DNA of 64,000 bases from Venturia oleaginea (Eukaryota; Ascomycota; Dothideomycetes; Venturiales; Venturiaceae). The stretch's first letter is position 1. Each line of letters opens with the position of its first letter. This document shows, piece by piece, positions 1-12,698 of the stretch. The DNA lies in NCBI GenBank assembly GCA_013176395.1, contig JABMLP010000014.1:496001-560000 (forward strand). Direction: 5' to 3'. A model generated the notes under the pieces. It was not told where the DNA came from and made no database searches. It saw only the letters and a list, made by a program, of their open reading frames with translations. Position numbers and translations under genes: made by a program.

Positions 1-1175
1 CAATTTACCCATCAAACTCATTGGTTCGGGCTTGAGCTTCGTTAAGCGTTCGTAGCGGTGTACGACGACCTTGTCACCCGCGCTGGCTGAGAGTCTTTGG
101 ATCAATGGCAAAGCCCGTTCCTCGCCGCAAAGGTGCACCTCAGCAGCACGAACACCAAGAAAAGCCGTAGTCCACGCCCATCCTCTGTCATCGTTTCCCA
201 ACATCTGTATCTCGTCGATGACGGCAACTTCGAGTTCGCTCTCGAGTGGTATCATTTCGACTGTGCAGCTTATCATCTTGGTGGCATCGCTAGTCGCGTC
301 ATTCCACCCGTCTGGCAACCTGATCTCTTCGCCAGTCACTAATGCGCAGGCTTTACCCGCAGCGTTCATGCGTGTGTAGACTTCATGAGCGAGCAGGCGC
401 AGCGGACCCGCATACACACCCCTTTGTACTTGTTCAAGCCTCTTAAGCGCATGATATGTCTTTCCCGAATTCGTGGGACCTATGTGTACGTGTATGGTTC
501 TTTGTTTCGCGCGCGTCTGGGGATGCCATTCGAGAGGATAGCGAAGGTCTGCCAAAGCCTTCTGGTTGTCGATATCCGTCCTCGTGAAGTTGCTTCCAAG
601 TACATGGCTGTAAAAAACATATTGCAGCCGAGAAAGAAGGCCTATTGATCCACGATCCAAAAACGACTGCCTTAATGCCTTCGAGATATGAGACGTCCTA
701 TCTTTTGCTATTCCCGAAATGTAATCGCGAAATTTGGATATGGCGACATCAATGTCTTCTTCTGGCAAGCCAGACATGACTGGAGAATTCCTGAGGTCTG
801 GTATCTTCGTGTCTAGATGATTGAGGAGTAGCTTCGGAAATTTCGTGGGAGACACGGACTTAGAAGAACCATAAGCTTATGTCGGACATGTATGGAAAGA
901 GAGTCTGAACTTACGCTCTCGCGACCGGCTTCGCTCTGATTGTACTTTGAAGCTGCGCTTGTCCAACCCTTTGATTTACTACGACTTGATGAGGCATCAA
1001 AAGGCGTTTCATTGCGTTTGTTGCTTCCGGACCGCCGTGAAATAACACGAGCGAGTGGACTACATGTTGAAAAGGATGTAGGTCTTTGGGAGGAAGCAAT
1101 GAGACGAGAACGGCGAATTTCGGTTCTGAATCGGCAGAAAATGTATTGTCTCGACCTCGAACTCGATAGCGACAT
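1..1175 (-). CDS. SUV3: Mitochondrial ATP-dependent RNA helicase SUV3 (5' part; gene runs off the left edge)
   Basis: Suv3 is the helicase of the mitochondrial RNA degradosome and unwinds RNA for a 3'-5' exonuclease. The reading frame is complement(join(<1..858,915..1175)). The 56-nt intron starts GTAAGT and ends TAAG. The protein begins at the first ATG (1175) with an arginine/serine-rich, acid-poor N-terminus that looks like a mitochondrial presequence. Walker A is GPTNSGKTYHAL (about 443-478), followed by AGPLRLLAHEV, TGEEIRLP and the Walker B region VAVIDEIQMLGNDDRGWAWT, all typical of Suv3. The C-terminal half (second RecA domain, SUV3_C) lies outside the window. Family assignment is firm. 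The start is the only in-frame ATG before a long run of non-ATG codons. Confidence 0.93.
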
Positions 1176-1561
1176 GCCAGCTGCTGGTGAACGATGGGTG
1201 TGATGGGTGCCGTATTCAAGTGTTCGCGTTCGCAAAAAGTTCCTGAGATGCGGCGAAAACGGAGGTGTGCCGAATCGGGCAATATCACTACAGTCACAAC
1301 CAACCCGTAAACGCCAAATTCACTGTAAAATACAGCCACGTATCCGTTTTCTACAGGATTTGGCTCAGGATTTTCCAGTACATTTGAAAAAGATCCATAA
1401 CTAGATTCGATTTTAGAAAGAGACTTGATTCCTACGAATTCGCGGGGGTTTCGGGATGTTTTAGGGTAGTTTCGCAGTTAAGAGAAGGTCTAATTAGTTT
1501 CTTACTTAGACGACTCCTACCCTCTCTCTTCCTTTATCTCCTTACCTTCAACTTCCTTCCC

Positions 1562-1622
1562 GTGACTGTGACTTATAATTGTAATTGTAACTGTGACTGT
1601 AACTATAACTATAATCGTAAAG
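1562..1622. repeat. Degenerate TGTAAC/TATAAC simple repeat
   Basis: About ten loosely repeated hexamers of the form TGTAAC, TATAAC, TGTGAC and TGTAAT run head to tail. The array is imperfect and non-coding. Confidence 0.7.
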
Positions 1623-1653
1623 AGTAACCGAATACTAATAATCTAGGTACTAT

Positions 1654-1677
1654 TTTAAGAGGCTAAGGCCTCTTAAA
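1654..1677. repeat. Perfect 10-bp inverted repeat with 4-nt loop
   Basis: The arm TTTAAGAGGC (1654-1663) is exactly complementary to GCCTCTTAAA (1668-1677) around the loop TAAG. It could be a cruciform or a transcript hairpin. No gene end is close enough to call it a terminator. Confidence 0.7.
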
Positions 1678-2016
1678 GTGGTATAAACTAGAAACCACTA
1701 AATAGAAAGGATATAGACCTGGTACTGTAGGTTAAAAACCATAAGTTACAGTCCTACATCTGATTTGGGCTCACGGGTGTGTGGCTGTATATTACACCTC
1801 AAACCCCTGTAATCTACGGGTCTGTGTGACTGTAGTGTATCAGCATCACCAACAATTCACCAACATAGAGGCAATGTAGAACAAACAAGCACACATCGAT
1901 GACAGTATTCAGTCAAGATCGATGTTGGGGTATAGATATATATACTCCCCAAAGAAAGGTTAGAAAGGAGTAAGATGTGACTAGACAGAATCTCCATTCA
2001 TATCTCATGGATATCA

Positions 2017-2775
2017 TCACATAGGCATCCTCCTCATCTCGTCTACGCTCCAAAACGTCCTCATATTCTCAGCCCCCAATTGTTCTACCTCATCATTCAG
2101 ATGCTCCCACAGCACCTTTCCGAAGCCATCCATAACCGCTTTCAATTCCTTCAGATCCAATTCCTGTTCACCACTCCTGACCTCGTCCAGATATTTCTGC
2201 AATTTCACCAACCCAGCGTGTATTTCCTTGTGTTGAGACCTCATCTGCAAGTTATGCCGGAAGGCTGGCATCTTCTTAGCCAGTACTGGGAAGATGTGCT
2301 GTTCCTCAATATTGTGATGCAATTCTAGATGCGAGCAAAAATCGAGTCCGGTGGAGAGGAACTGGCGCATGGATATATTGGAGGGACGTTTTCCCGATTC
2401 GCAGGCACCGTACAGCAGATTCCAAGATGCTCGAAAGCGATCATGCTAAAGGTGTGTTAGTACGTGTATGTATGTGGCGAGAACTTGGGCGTGCGGACTG
2501 ACAAAATACTCCATATGCTCAGCCATGCTATTGTATGCTCTAAACTCCGACGTGCTCAACTTGGGCAAAGGCTCCTTCGTTGGCACATCTGCGCTTGCAG
2601 GAACTGTCTCGGCCATGGTGGGGAAATGGTTGTTGCTCTGGGAAACACCTCGAAGGCGAACAACATAAGAATTTCCTCGGGCACTACGTATGGTAGTGGA
2701 AAGTCGTAGGCTAGAAGAGATCAGGGGCTGTCTCGAGGCTCTTGTGATGGTTCCGATGAACATGGCACAAGCCAT
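2017..2775 (-). CDS. Hemerythrin-like (HHE) cation-binding domain protein
   Basis: Complement(join(2017..2445,2503..2775)), about 233 aa. The intron (57 nt) starts GTCAGT, has a CTAAC branch site and ends TTTAG. The join restores HDHFRASW directly after MAEHMEYF. Iron-ligand candidates occur in the expected order: the helix-1 His of HDHF, then HLELHHNIEE with further His/Glu ligands, and HKEIH later, matching the HHE four-helix bundle that binds two irons. The roughly 50-residue N-terminus is rich in Arg/Ser and poor in acids, so mitochondrial import is possible. An internal ATG at 2619 is an alternative start without it. Fungal members are usually of unknown function (oxygen, NO or iron sensing has been proposed for the domain). 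Confidence 0.85.
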
Positions 2776-4085
2776 CAAACATTAAGGAGATCTTTCAGCC
2801 CATAATTGAAGTTAAGAATTCTCCCAACGCTTATGGCGAAGCAAGATTTGAAAGCTCGCTGAGGTAATGTCATCATCCGAACCGAGCACGTGATGTAAGT
2901 TCTCGGCTTTTTGTCAGGGATTTTATCATGTGATATTACATGATCAGCATATTATAATAAACATGGTACTCGCTAAGATGCTGAGAATCCTTAGCGATTA
3001 TCTTATCAATACAATAGCGTTTTCTAGTCTTAACTGTCTTGAATCTACAACCTTACCCATTCGTGACAGATTTTGTCTACTCTCGTCTCGTGACTCTCGT
3101 CTTTCGATCATTTGCCATGGTCAAAATACCAACACGGACCTGGTCTTCAGCCCCAGCCCCCCCGATATCGACTCTGTGCTCGAGCACCTCATATTACCCC
3201 TCCAAGCTGAAGCACTGCCACGTCTATGCTTGGCGATATGCCACCCCCACTAGTTCAACCCTGGAAAATGGTTGCTGGACATGTACTGGCTAGCCACTCG
3301 AATATATTACTGTGTTAGCCGCTGTGCCTTGTTTTGAACAATGTCTCAATGACAATCCCGGTCTGAGCACTGGTCATATTGTGACATTTCTGCCCTGCAT
3401 TTGCAACAGAGCAGACGGCTTGAAATTGGACACACTGCTCGCCATGGAGGGGCATATAGCTTGAGGCTCTGTATTGGCTGAGGGATAGTCTTACTGCCCC
3501 GCCTTATGGATGCTGTTGACGTATGTGTTTCTGGTTTTATCATTTTTGACTTCGCTGTCACGCCCGCATCCAGTTGTAGCCACACTAAATATGGCAGACC
3601 AAGCAGCACCCTGGACGACGAAAGCTAGCTCGCCTTGACCTGGAGAAGAAATAGCTCGTTCAGCTCTATGCAGAGGTGCAGACGTAGAGGCTGCATATTC
3701 CAAACCGACTGCATTCATGTCTCTTCAGCTTCTACCAGCCCTTCTCTTCAAAGTCCAGACTTCATCGGAAGTTCCCAGGGCCAAGACGGAAGCGAATCCT
3801 GGTTCCTGCATGAAAGCTTCTCCTTAACCCTTGGCCAATGGCATCCACTTGCGAAGCCACAGGGTGGTCGTGCCTTCCTCCTCATCCTCCCCTTGCCAGG
3901 CCGACCCCTGTGATCTCCTTCGAGCACAGCCTAGTGATATCATCTGCAGGTCGCTCTATAAAGACACTAGCAAGAACCTCTTCACCCCTAAATCACTTTT
4001 CCCTAAAGCAAATCCTCTCTGCAACCAAATTCCACCAACTGATCAAAAGCCTCATCCTTCAAACTCGCAAGCACCAACCATCAAA
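2776..4085. other. Intergenic region upstream of the CVNH gene
   Basis: No convincing gene. Short frames at 2930-3293 and 3635-4080 have neither recognisable domains nor consistent start/splice signals. The last 130 bases are C-rich with a TATA-like box and look like the promoter and leader of the CVNH gene. Confidence 0.5.
3957..3963 (+). promoter_or_regulatory. TATA-like box of the CVNH gene
   Basis: TATAAAG sits about 125 bases before the CVNH start codon and is followed by a C/A-rich leader ending in CATCAAA before ATG, a good fungal start context. Placement is by inspection only. Confidence 0.45.
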
Positions 4086-4562
4086 ATGTCTTTCGCCCTA
4101 TCAGCCGACAACGTCCGCGTCGACGACGGTCACATCCTCCGTGCCACTCTCCGTAACGGAAACGGTGACAATGTCGACGCCGAAATTGATCTCGACCAGT
4201 TTATTGGAAACGACAACGGTTTGTGGAGTGGAATATCTCAATGATTGCAAAAGCTAACAATCTCCTAGGCAACTTCTCCTGGGGCGGCCAAGGTACACTC
4301 CATCGTGCATACACACGTCCAATGCACCACTAACATACTCAAGGCTTTTCTGGTAGCTGCCAAAACTGCTCATTCTCCGTCGAAGGTGGCGATGCCGTCC
4401 CCGTCCTCCGCGCTGAGCTTAGGGACCAGGATGGTAACTGGCAGGCACGCGATGTCAACTTGTCCGAAAGAATTGGAAACAACAACGGACAATTTTTCTT
4501 CAGTAAGCATCTCTTAATCCGATCCACAGTTAACACGCTGGGCTGACGGTTATTCAGACTAA
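4086..4562 (+). CDS. Cyanovirin-N homology (CVNH) lectin, single domain
   Basis: Join(4086..4218,4269..4292,4344..4502,4558..4562), 106 aa. All three introns (50-55 nt) follow GT-AG with clear CTAAC-type branch sites. The last exon adds only the final two bases of an Asn codon plus the stop. The protein is two tandem roughly 50-residue half repeats, each ending IGN(D/N)NG, as in the CVNH fold. FSGSCQNCSF carries the conserved cysteine region. There is no signal peptide, as for most fungal CVNH proteins, so it is probably cytosolic or released non-classically. The family binds mannose-rich or related glycans. Defence or cell-wall roles are inferred, not shown. Confidence 0.9.
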
Positions 4563-6497
4563 GTTGCTAAAACATGCTGGGAAGTTGAGAAGTTGTCTGT
4601 AGGGCAGCTACGCTCGCTGACCTGTTGATCAAGAACTCCGTCGTTGTGTAGCTACTCTAGTTAAACAGTCAATCGAATCAGCGGTATCCTTATCAATGAC
4701 CTTCACTCGTGTGGATTTATGTTTATCATCCCAATGATCCAAAGTGCCCCCAATTCTTTGGAGCCAAGCGTGGTCCTTGGGACAATCCAGAGGGCTTCAA
4801 TCTGCGCTCGCTCCAACCCGCCAGCCGTTACATCCAACGACACCAGTCAGAGGATCCCGCATTAGTAAGGCCTCGAATTCACTGTTTCACGAACATGTTA
4901 CTCATTTGTGTGTCTAAACTCGTATCGATATCGATAAATTACCGGCAATTCTAACTCTCAGATTTCCAGAATTTTTTTAATATTGATCTCCAGGTCGAGG
5001 AAAGTCACACAACATCTGTTACCGCGCCATTCGGAATAAGGGAGGTAACATCTACGCCTCTCGCAGCATGAGTCCATAGTTGTAGGGTAAAACTCCCCAT
5101 CCCAACAGAAGGCTCTAGCCAAACGCTAGGAACATAACGATTCCAGGCTTCTAAACAAAGACTACAATACCAATCTCCTCCCCAAATTCCGAGCGGCGCT
5201 CGATCGGGCACGGAAAGACAACTACCATAACCTTACCTTTTTTTCTCAGTTGGAAGGGAAGAGGATACTGACGATGCGAGTCGAGCAGGATGGAGAAAAT
5301 GACATGCAGATGATAGCGGCTTTGGAAAAGATGAAGGACATCAATTTTAGTATCGTCTGACCCTCTACAGGGCCAGGCTATTCCCAAGTAGCCCTTACCC
5401 TTCTTCCCTGCTCTCTTCTTCCTCATTGCCGCAATTTTCTAAAATCTAGAAAGATTTAGAATGTTGGTATTGGGCATTTCGAGTAAATGTACTCGCGTTG
5501 AAGAGATATTTGGCTCCTACTGTACGCATATTCCTACAGTCGAAAAAGCACCAAGAGTATCTTACCAGCAACATAAAAACCATCAGTTTATTTCTCTAGA
5601 TCCAACGATCTGAAATTAGGAGTGTGGCATCAAAATCACGCAATTCTCGAAGGCTATGTACACTACAACTCCGAGCGCGCCAGCTTAGAGCCCAGCCCAA
5701 ATTAACATATCTTACCAGTCTAGATTTCAGAAATCTGACTCGTGGACGTCATTCTCTCTCCCTCCCCCCCAAAAAAAGAAGAATAGAATCGAACCATCCG
5801 AGCAAATTATTCTAAGCACGAGAATTATGAAGCTTGCGGGGTCGTACTCAACTGCAACTTTTTTTTATAGATCAACCTAATCAAATGCCAAAATATCATG
5901 ATTCTAACCTTTACTTCTTGAAAAGCGCGAAAATCCCTCCCATCGTTCCTACAACAATATCCACCGTCCCGTCACAAACGCCCCTACTTTCAACAAGAAA
6001 TCATGTTCAACATTGTCAATTTCCACCAGTCGAAAAGAAGTCGAGTCTAGAAAACGGCAAACAGCGCGCCACGTTCCCAGTCCCATCAAAAACCGCTCAA
6101 AGTCAATCATGTATCATACATGGCGAAGATGCCACGCATGATTCGTTACTTGATTTGTTGTCGGGTAAACGAAAGTACCCCAAAAGACTCGTAAGGCAAC
6201 AGAGATTGTGTGTAAATGTCCATTGAAATCTCATCTAGTGGTATACTCAGTACCCTTCCTCATAATCTTACTTTTCCGCCATCCATATGATGGACCAAAG
6301 CAAATGCCCACTCATGCCCTCCTAATAATTAAGTAAGCGGCATGACAACGCTCATTAGGACACCTGATCGTCCTGCGTCTAAGCCAGTAATCCGAGCCAT
6401 ATGGGTATAGATGCAACGCCCGTACCGAACTCCGTATCCTCCCAAAGCGCTATAACAACCGTACTAGAACTGAACAAAAATCCATCATCAAAGTCTT
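4563..6497. other. Intergenic region between CVNH and SCC2; possible small gene at 4709-5071
   Basis: Most of this stretch shows no gene. One candidate exists at 4709-5071: an open frame containing GPWDNPEGFNLRSL runs to GCATTA, is followed by a GTAAGG donor (4867) and a CTCCAG acceptor (about 4994), and continues in frame to a stop. It lacks an ATG start, so it is either a 3' exon or chance. The putative intron carries a hairpin repeat. The part 5070-6497 holds low-complexity and AT-rich DNA, presumably the 3' region of the leftward SCC2 gene. Confidence 0.4.
4924..4988. repeat. Hairpin repeat, copy 1 (introner-like)
   Basis: It begins ATCGATATCGATAAATTACC and ends in a degenerate complement (TTTCCAGAA, T-run, TATTGATC). 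It lies between a GTAAGG donor and a CTCCAG acceptor, so it is probably intronic. The left arm matches three other copies at 13.2, 18.2 and 20.5 kb. Confidence 0.65.
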
Positions 6498-9400
6498 TCA
6501 ATTCCATGGCTCCTCATCAAGGCTCGCCGAACTGGCCTTCTTCTTCCCGTTCAGCGCAAGGCGACCTCTCGCATTCTTCGGCGTGTTGCCAGCCATAGAA
6601 TTGCGTTTACGCTTCGCAGATGGGGTACCAGCACTGACAGATACCCTCCGCTTCCTACCCTTTCCGGTCGAGCTCGGATTGCTGGCTGTCTCCTGCTCTT
6701 CGTTGGGCGTCTCATACCCATCGCCTCCACCCTCAATATCATCTTCATCCGCAATCTTCACCTCATGATCCACTGACAGCAACTCTGCAAAGTTCTTGCA
6801 CATTGTAAGCTGAGACTCCTGGTCCTGGAGCGAGCCCATGATTACGTTGATCTTATCAAGAAACTTCTCTCCAGTGATTAGATTGTTCTTCACAGGAGCC
6901 TTGTTACCCTTCTCCGGTGCTTTGTTTTCTTTCTTCGTTTTGTGCAAATTATAAGCTTGACGGAGATGCGTGCGCGTCTCCCAGGCCATGAAGAGGATCA
7001 CGGAAGCTGCAGCCAATTTCCGAAGACGAGGGGGCTCAATGGTGAGCTCAGACTCCTGAGGCAGCTGTGGTTCTTGAATAGACTGCTGCGTTGGCATGAA
7101 TGACTGCGAAGAGGGGACAACTGGTGCTTGCTGACTGCTCTCTTCGATACCGATCTTGAGGATCTCTTTCTCGATCGCATGAGCAACGACAGTTCCGGTA
7201 GTCTGGATGACAAGCTTTTCAAATAGCGAAATAGCATGCATCAAAGCATCCATCTGGGTGTAGTCGACAAAAGCCACGTTCTCCAGAACGAAACGGGCGA
7301 AAACGACGGCATAGGGATCATCACCAGCCACATCCAAGGAGTTAAGCTCGAAATCAATGCGAGCACTGAGACGAGTCAGAAGCTTCCTTTGGGCCTGACT
7401 GTTTGTTGGCATGTACAAGGCAGCAAACAGTGGTCCTAGCTTGGGAGTGACCTTTGTACCAGCAGAATTACCAGGAGTAGGTCCAATCGTCACGCCACGA
7501 ATATCATGCACAATGTCCTTCTGGTACTCGAAAGCCTTTTGAACACCTTGAATGTTCTCCTTGTCCAGGCCACTGCCGCGCTGAGACATGAGAGCTGAAT
7601 GCGCTTCGAAGGCGACCCTGGCAATTTCTGCGTTATTGGAGGTCTCCAAAGCGATGAGCGTGGCGCCGTATTCTTTGGGGTGTGCCAGGCCTTGAGAGCT
7701 GATGCTCACGATGATCTTCGTCGCAGTAACGGCAATATCGTCAGTAAAATTGAAAGCGAGGCGAGTGATCTGGGGCAAAAATTTCTGCTTGATAGTCGTG
7801 GCGCCAGCATCATTGCTGCTTCCAATGAACGAGGTTTGAAGCCGTTCTTGACCCTTCTCTGCGCCCGCTCCAACTTTGACTTCCGCACCAGTCTCAGATC
7901 TCTTCTCCTCCTGCTTAAAGAAGAGGAGGAACCCCTCAAGAACAATTCGTTTCAGACGCAAATCTTCGTTGATGAAAACGAGTTCGAAAAGCTTACCAAC
8001 GTCATTTCGAAGGTAGTGTTGTGGCCATCCTTGACAGATTGCCGCAACACTCTCAAGTGCCGTCTCTCGAATGGTTAGCGGACACGTCTTCACATTTGTG
8101 AACTGGCAGATGATGTCAAGGATCAATGACGAAACAAGTTTGCCTGTCCACCAGGTGAACTTTGCTCGAAATTCCTCTGCTTGATCTTCTACGTCGCAAA
8201 GCTTGCCGAATTGTCCAGCAATGATGAGCAATTTTGTAATTTGGTTCAGTTCCTTATCCTGAGGGGGAGGATCTACCAAATTGGTGTTCTTTTTCCCATT
8301 GAGGTTGTTAAGAACTGAGATGAAAATCTTGATGAGTTTCTGGTTTCCCGCAAGCCTGGTATGGAGAATCTTCAAACAAGAGGCACAGCCACTAATCTCC
8401 GCGGCAGATGGTAGAACTGTGAGGACAGCCAGAATGCGTCCCTGTACTTCCAAGAGCAGCTTCTCTTCCACCGATGGGAGAGACGGTATGACGTGGCATA
8501 ATATCGAAATGGCAGATCGGAACAAGGGCAGATTGGCCGTCGTCAGGTTTTGAAGGTATGGAACCAGGAGCTCAAGCTGCTGTACGGTAAAGAGATTGGG
8601 TTCAGACTGCGCAAAGACAGCCAGGGCCTCAGCGATATGACTCTGCGGAGGGCGCTTTGGGTCCTGGTCGTCATCGATGATTTCGTCAAACATGTAGCCA
8701 ACCATGTCTTTGCAAACTTCAGCATCGGCAGCACGAGACTTGGAGTCTGGCGCAAGAACCTTTCGCAAAACAATTCCGAGCACGGAGATGGCGGTCTCGC
8801 CGTATCGTATCGTCCTTGCGATTAGAGCGACTTGTTTCTTCAAAGCAATTTCCCTCCGGACTTTATCCATGGAGGAGGCATGGAAGGGTGTAATCCAAAG
8901 ATCTTCAAAGCCCTGCCTGGCTAGATCTGCCACGTTGTCGTCCTCGTCCTTGACTCTGGTCATCAAAGCGGCCGCAATTGCTGACTGCATGGCTTGGTCA
9001 TCTGTGTTGCGGAGATAAATTTCCCTGAGTATCTTCATCGAGTTCTTTCGCACCTGCGTAGAGTCTTTGTCCGAGGTCATCTCAATTATTCGAACATAAG
9101 CTTGTTTCTCAAGGGACGGCTTGAGTAGGAGGCACTCTGCCAGCAGTCCGAGCGCATCTTTTCGCACTCCTGGACCCTTGTTCTGAGTACAGGAGATAAT
9201 GTTCTGAAGGATAGCTGGAGACCTGTCGAGAATCGCCGGGTCTTTAGCTAACAGACTGGAGAAGCTTTTCATGCTCTTGCTTTGAAGCGTCGACTGCGGA
9301 TTGATCATGGAGGAAAATAGACCGTTCATGATTGTAGGCAGGTATTGACAGAAGTGCACAACGATTGAGGAAGCAAGTCGGGCCTGTTGTGATGAAATTG

Positions 9401-12400
9401 AAGTATCAATTGCATCGCTGGAAAGTATTAGTTAGAAAGAGCAGCTCCAAAATCAACGGCAAGTATGTTTTAACTTACAATTCTTTCCGGAGCCAACTGG
9501 GATCGATCGTCATGTTGCGCAGTCGGAGACATAACTCTACCTCCAATCCGCTCTCACTGTTTTTGAGATGCTTCAGAACATCCTCCGTCCATCGTGTCAA
9601 AATATAGCCATGAGCACTCTGAGTCTGGAGATTATGAAGACCCTGGAACAGTAGATATTCGATGACTACTCGGTAGGGACCACGGAAACTGATCAGCTCC
9701 TGCGCAGGCTCTTGGTCCGGGTTCTTATTGACATTGATTAGCATGTTAGCGACCTCGATCAGCTCAGAAGTCAAATGTGGTTGGCCCGCATGTCCTGCCT
9801 CACAAGCTTTACGAATATAGCTGTTAAGATCTGTGATGCCAGCACCCATCAAGCCCATCAGTTCCAGACTCATCGACTTCGCGTTGACGAGCTGTTTCTC
9901 GTCCTTGATGATTTGGACCAAACGGAAGAGTAATCTAGTCAGAAGTGTCTCAGCAGCAGGCCAGTCGGGAAGTCCAAGCACGGCCAAGAAATCCGACGTG
10001 AAGATCTCAATGAGGTTTCGGTATGGAGATTCGCCTGTTTTCGTGGATGTCAAAGCTTGGTTGACTATCCAGTTGATGATGTAGCTGGCGTCGCTATCTG
10101 CGCTTTGCTGGAGTGGATTCGCGAGAGCTCGCAAGTCCCTCGCAGCATCTTCATCGGTCATGGTTTCTTCAACCTCGAAATCGCTTGAGATTGGCTGCTT
10201 TTTGGGCTGCGGGGTGTCAGAGGAGCTATCGTCGTCCTCCATGTCCGCATCTGCGTCTGAGTCATTATTCACAAAAGCCTCCTTCAACTTGCTCTTCATC
10301 GAATTCTTGCTTGACCGTGCACCGCTTGATTGTACAAGTCTCATCAGCAACGCAGAAACAAGGTGAATGGGCTTTCCCTCTGCCAGCTTGTATTGACGTG
10401 CGCCGTGACGATTTGCACCGAGATCTCCCAAAGATGAAAGAATCTTGTTGATGATGTCAGCCCTATGAGAAGAGTGGCGTGCATAGATCTTAGCAAGGCA
10501 GTCCATCGCAGTGCGGCGGAATGCCTCGAAACGCTGTGTTCCCAAAGCCGAGTCCTTCTCGACATGGGCATTGTCAACAAAGATAAGCGTAGACACCAGA
10601 GATTCCACCTTGTGGACAACCATGTCTGCAATGTCAACTTTGGAAATGAGATCTCCTAGAAGGCGCAGGACTCTGCCACAAATGATGACGACAGGGTCAA
10701 GGACTTTACGATTTGTCGTGTACTTTTTGAATATTGCAGAGGAGTCCTTGCTCCTGGACACTGTAACGGGAATTATGACGGTCTCAATGACTTGTTCCAC
10801 CGACCTTAAAAGAGTGGTTAAGATGTCCTCTGAATAGAGCTGTGTCTCTTCTCGTCCAGCGGTCATGATTCGAAGCAGAACCCTGCCACCACGAAGACCA
10901 TTTTCGGCCAGACCCATCCGCTCAACCCATTCTTGAACCACGTCAGGTTCAGCGTCTCCTGTGATCGAGAGGTCTAGCGCCTCAACGCAGCTGGCAGTGC
11001 TGCCGAGAAGCCTCTCGGCACGAACAAGCTGGTCCATGTCCATCTCTTCAAAGCGTTTCGAGTCGACAGCTTTCTTGATCGCAGATTCCATTTTCTCCTG
11101 GGCATGCTTGGTAAGAACGGGTGTATCAGCTTGGTTGTATGCACTCTGTACAAAGTAGACAGTGTGGCTTGCTGAGCCCTGCTGCTCCTCCGCCTCAAAT
11201 ATGTCATCCAGAGTGCTTTCGAGAGCCTGTAAAGCGACATCTGCCTTTCTCTGGCGATCTACCGGCAAATCGATTCTTCCGTCATCCTCAGCATCGCGTT
11301 TCCGCTTCGGTTTCCTCACTCCAGCAGCGATGTGTCGATCCATGTCTGGAAATTCCTGCCGTTCGGATCGATGTGAGGATATCTGACTGGCGCGGATCAA
11401 TATGGTGGGACCGTTCTGGACAACCGCATGCCCGTTCTGCTGGAGTGCCGCCTGATTCTGCACTGGAATGCCATTACTTGCGGTCACCGGCGTCTGCTTC
11501 TGCGGTTCTGATGGTGGCACCCGAATCATCACCAAGGGCTTGAATATCGAGACGGGCGTAGGCGTCGAAGAGGCTCCATTTGTGTGACTAACAACAGGCT
11601 GCGGAGTTTTAGGCTTGGATACAGGCGCGGGAGCCAACGTTTGATGTGCGACCTTCGGAGAGGTGATTCGTTGGGTGTAGGGTACCGAAAGGCGATATCT
11701 GATCGGTCGAGGGCCATCTTTGAAAACGATTTCAACTTGTAAGAGGGCGAATGCTGAGGGAAGTGAGCGTTACGTTGCTGCGGCTGCCTGGTTTGTGGTG
11801 TCGCGGGGGCAGAAGGAGGCCTTGCGAATTTGCTGTTGCCCGAGTTAGCTCAGATTAAATGAGATGATTGTAATATCATTACTACTCAGTCAACTTCTCT
11901 GGTTGTAACAACTTTGAAAGCTTCAGTAGAGTTGTGTCCAGAACATTGGAACGATGTTGTGAGTTATCCGCAGCTGCATCAAGGACTTGTTGGAATGCTC
12001 TTGTTCGCCGGCGAAGATCGTGGTCCTTGGTGTTTGCGAGCAAGTCGGGACGTTGAGGTGAAGCGGTAGAAGGATAGGTCAAGATATCTGAATGGGATAT
12101 GTTAGATGAAGATATGTTTAAGATTGGATGCCAATGAAGTCACAGAGCAAACGATATGAAAGTGAGAGAGATTGATCTGAGATCTGGTAACTACCACAGT
12201 AGAGCCTAGATTTGATATTCGCCGTGTTCTGCTCAGTGAAAGTGAATGGGGAGCTAGACGGTTCGCTGGGGAGTGCTGGAGCGTACCTGGGGAGAACGGG
12301 ACGATGGATGTCAAAGGCGTGTATCTCAGGGCCTCGTCTACAGTGGGTGCGCGGTAGGTCCTCGTCTGGTATGGACTCGTCAGAGAGTGCGGTCCATTTG

Positions 12401-12440
12401 GGGCGGTATTTGGGACGTATACATCAGGATAGTTCGACAT
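6498..12440 (-). CDS. SCC2: Sister chromatid cohesion protein SCC2/Mis4/Nipped-B (cohesin loader)
   Basis: About 1863 aa, normal for fungal Scc2. With Scc4 it loads cohesin onto chromatin in the nucleus. Model: complement(join(6498..9417,9479..11735,11774..11832,11886..12087,12287..12440)); phases agree at every junction. The start ATG at 12440 gives an N-terminus rich in Pro/Ser/Tyr, where Scc4 binds in known homologues. The middle and C-terminal parts are helical HEAT-type repeats, including VRKDALGLLAECLL and DDNVADLARQGFEDLW, and a Nipped-B C-terminal region. The tail is basic (GKGRKRR, AKRKRN), likely a nuclear signal. The junction 11736-11773 implies a 38-nt intron, unusually short, so the N-terminal exon structure is less certain than the rest. 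The donor of exon 2 could be three bases further on. Confidence 0.9.
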
Positions 12441-12698
12441 GATCAGGATCCTCTACATCTGGATTTCGAATGAGTGGTAGCAGAAGATGAAAGAGGCGGC
12501 CTCCCATAGAAGGACGAGGATCGTGAAGGAGCGGCAATTGGTGGTAGTCTCGCTGTTCGCTATCGCGAAGTTGAACCGCAATCCATTCCGCAATGTTTGA
12601 GGAAGTGGTCTGAGCTCGGATCGCGTACTTTGGAGTATCGGAAAAAATGTTCGACGCGAGATTTACACGAAGAACAACATCCCACTGTGACCTCCAAT
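12441..12698. promoter_or_regulatory. Bidirectional promoter between SCC2 and RPA12
   Basis: Only 258 bp separate the two divergent start codons (12440 leftward, 12699 rightward), so both core promoters must share this stretch. No TATA box stands out. Confidence 0.6.

Larger units (their letters stand above)
1176..2016. other. Intergenic region with simple-sequence and palindromic DNA
   Basis: This spacer separates SUV3 (leftward, start at 1175) from the stop codon of the hemerythrin-like gene. I see no coding frame. It holds a degenerate TGTAAC/TATAAC array (1562-1622), a perfect 10-bp inverted repeat (1654-1677) and AT-rich sequence with further short palindromes. The promoter of SUV3 must lie in its left part. 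Confidence 0.6.

Noticed and set aside
5005..5426. Leftward frames with basic N-terminus (MRKKRAGKKGKG)
   Set aside because: No start context, no domain, and low-complexity composition; likely chance.
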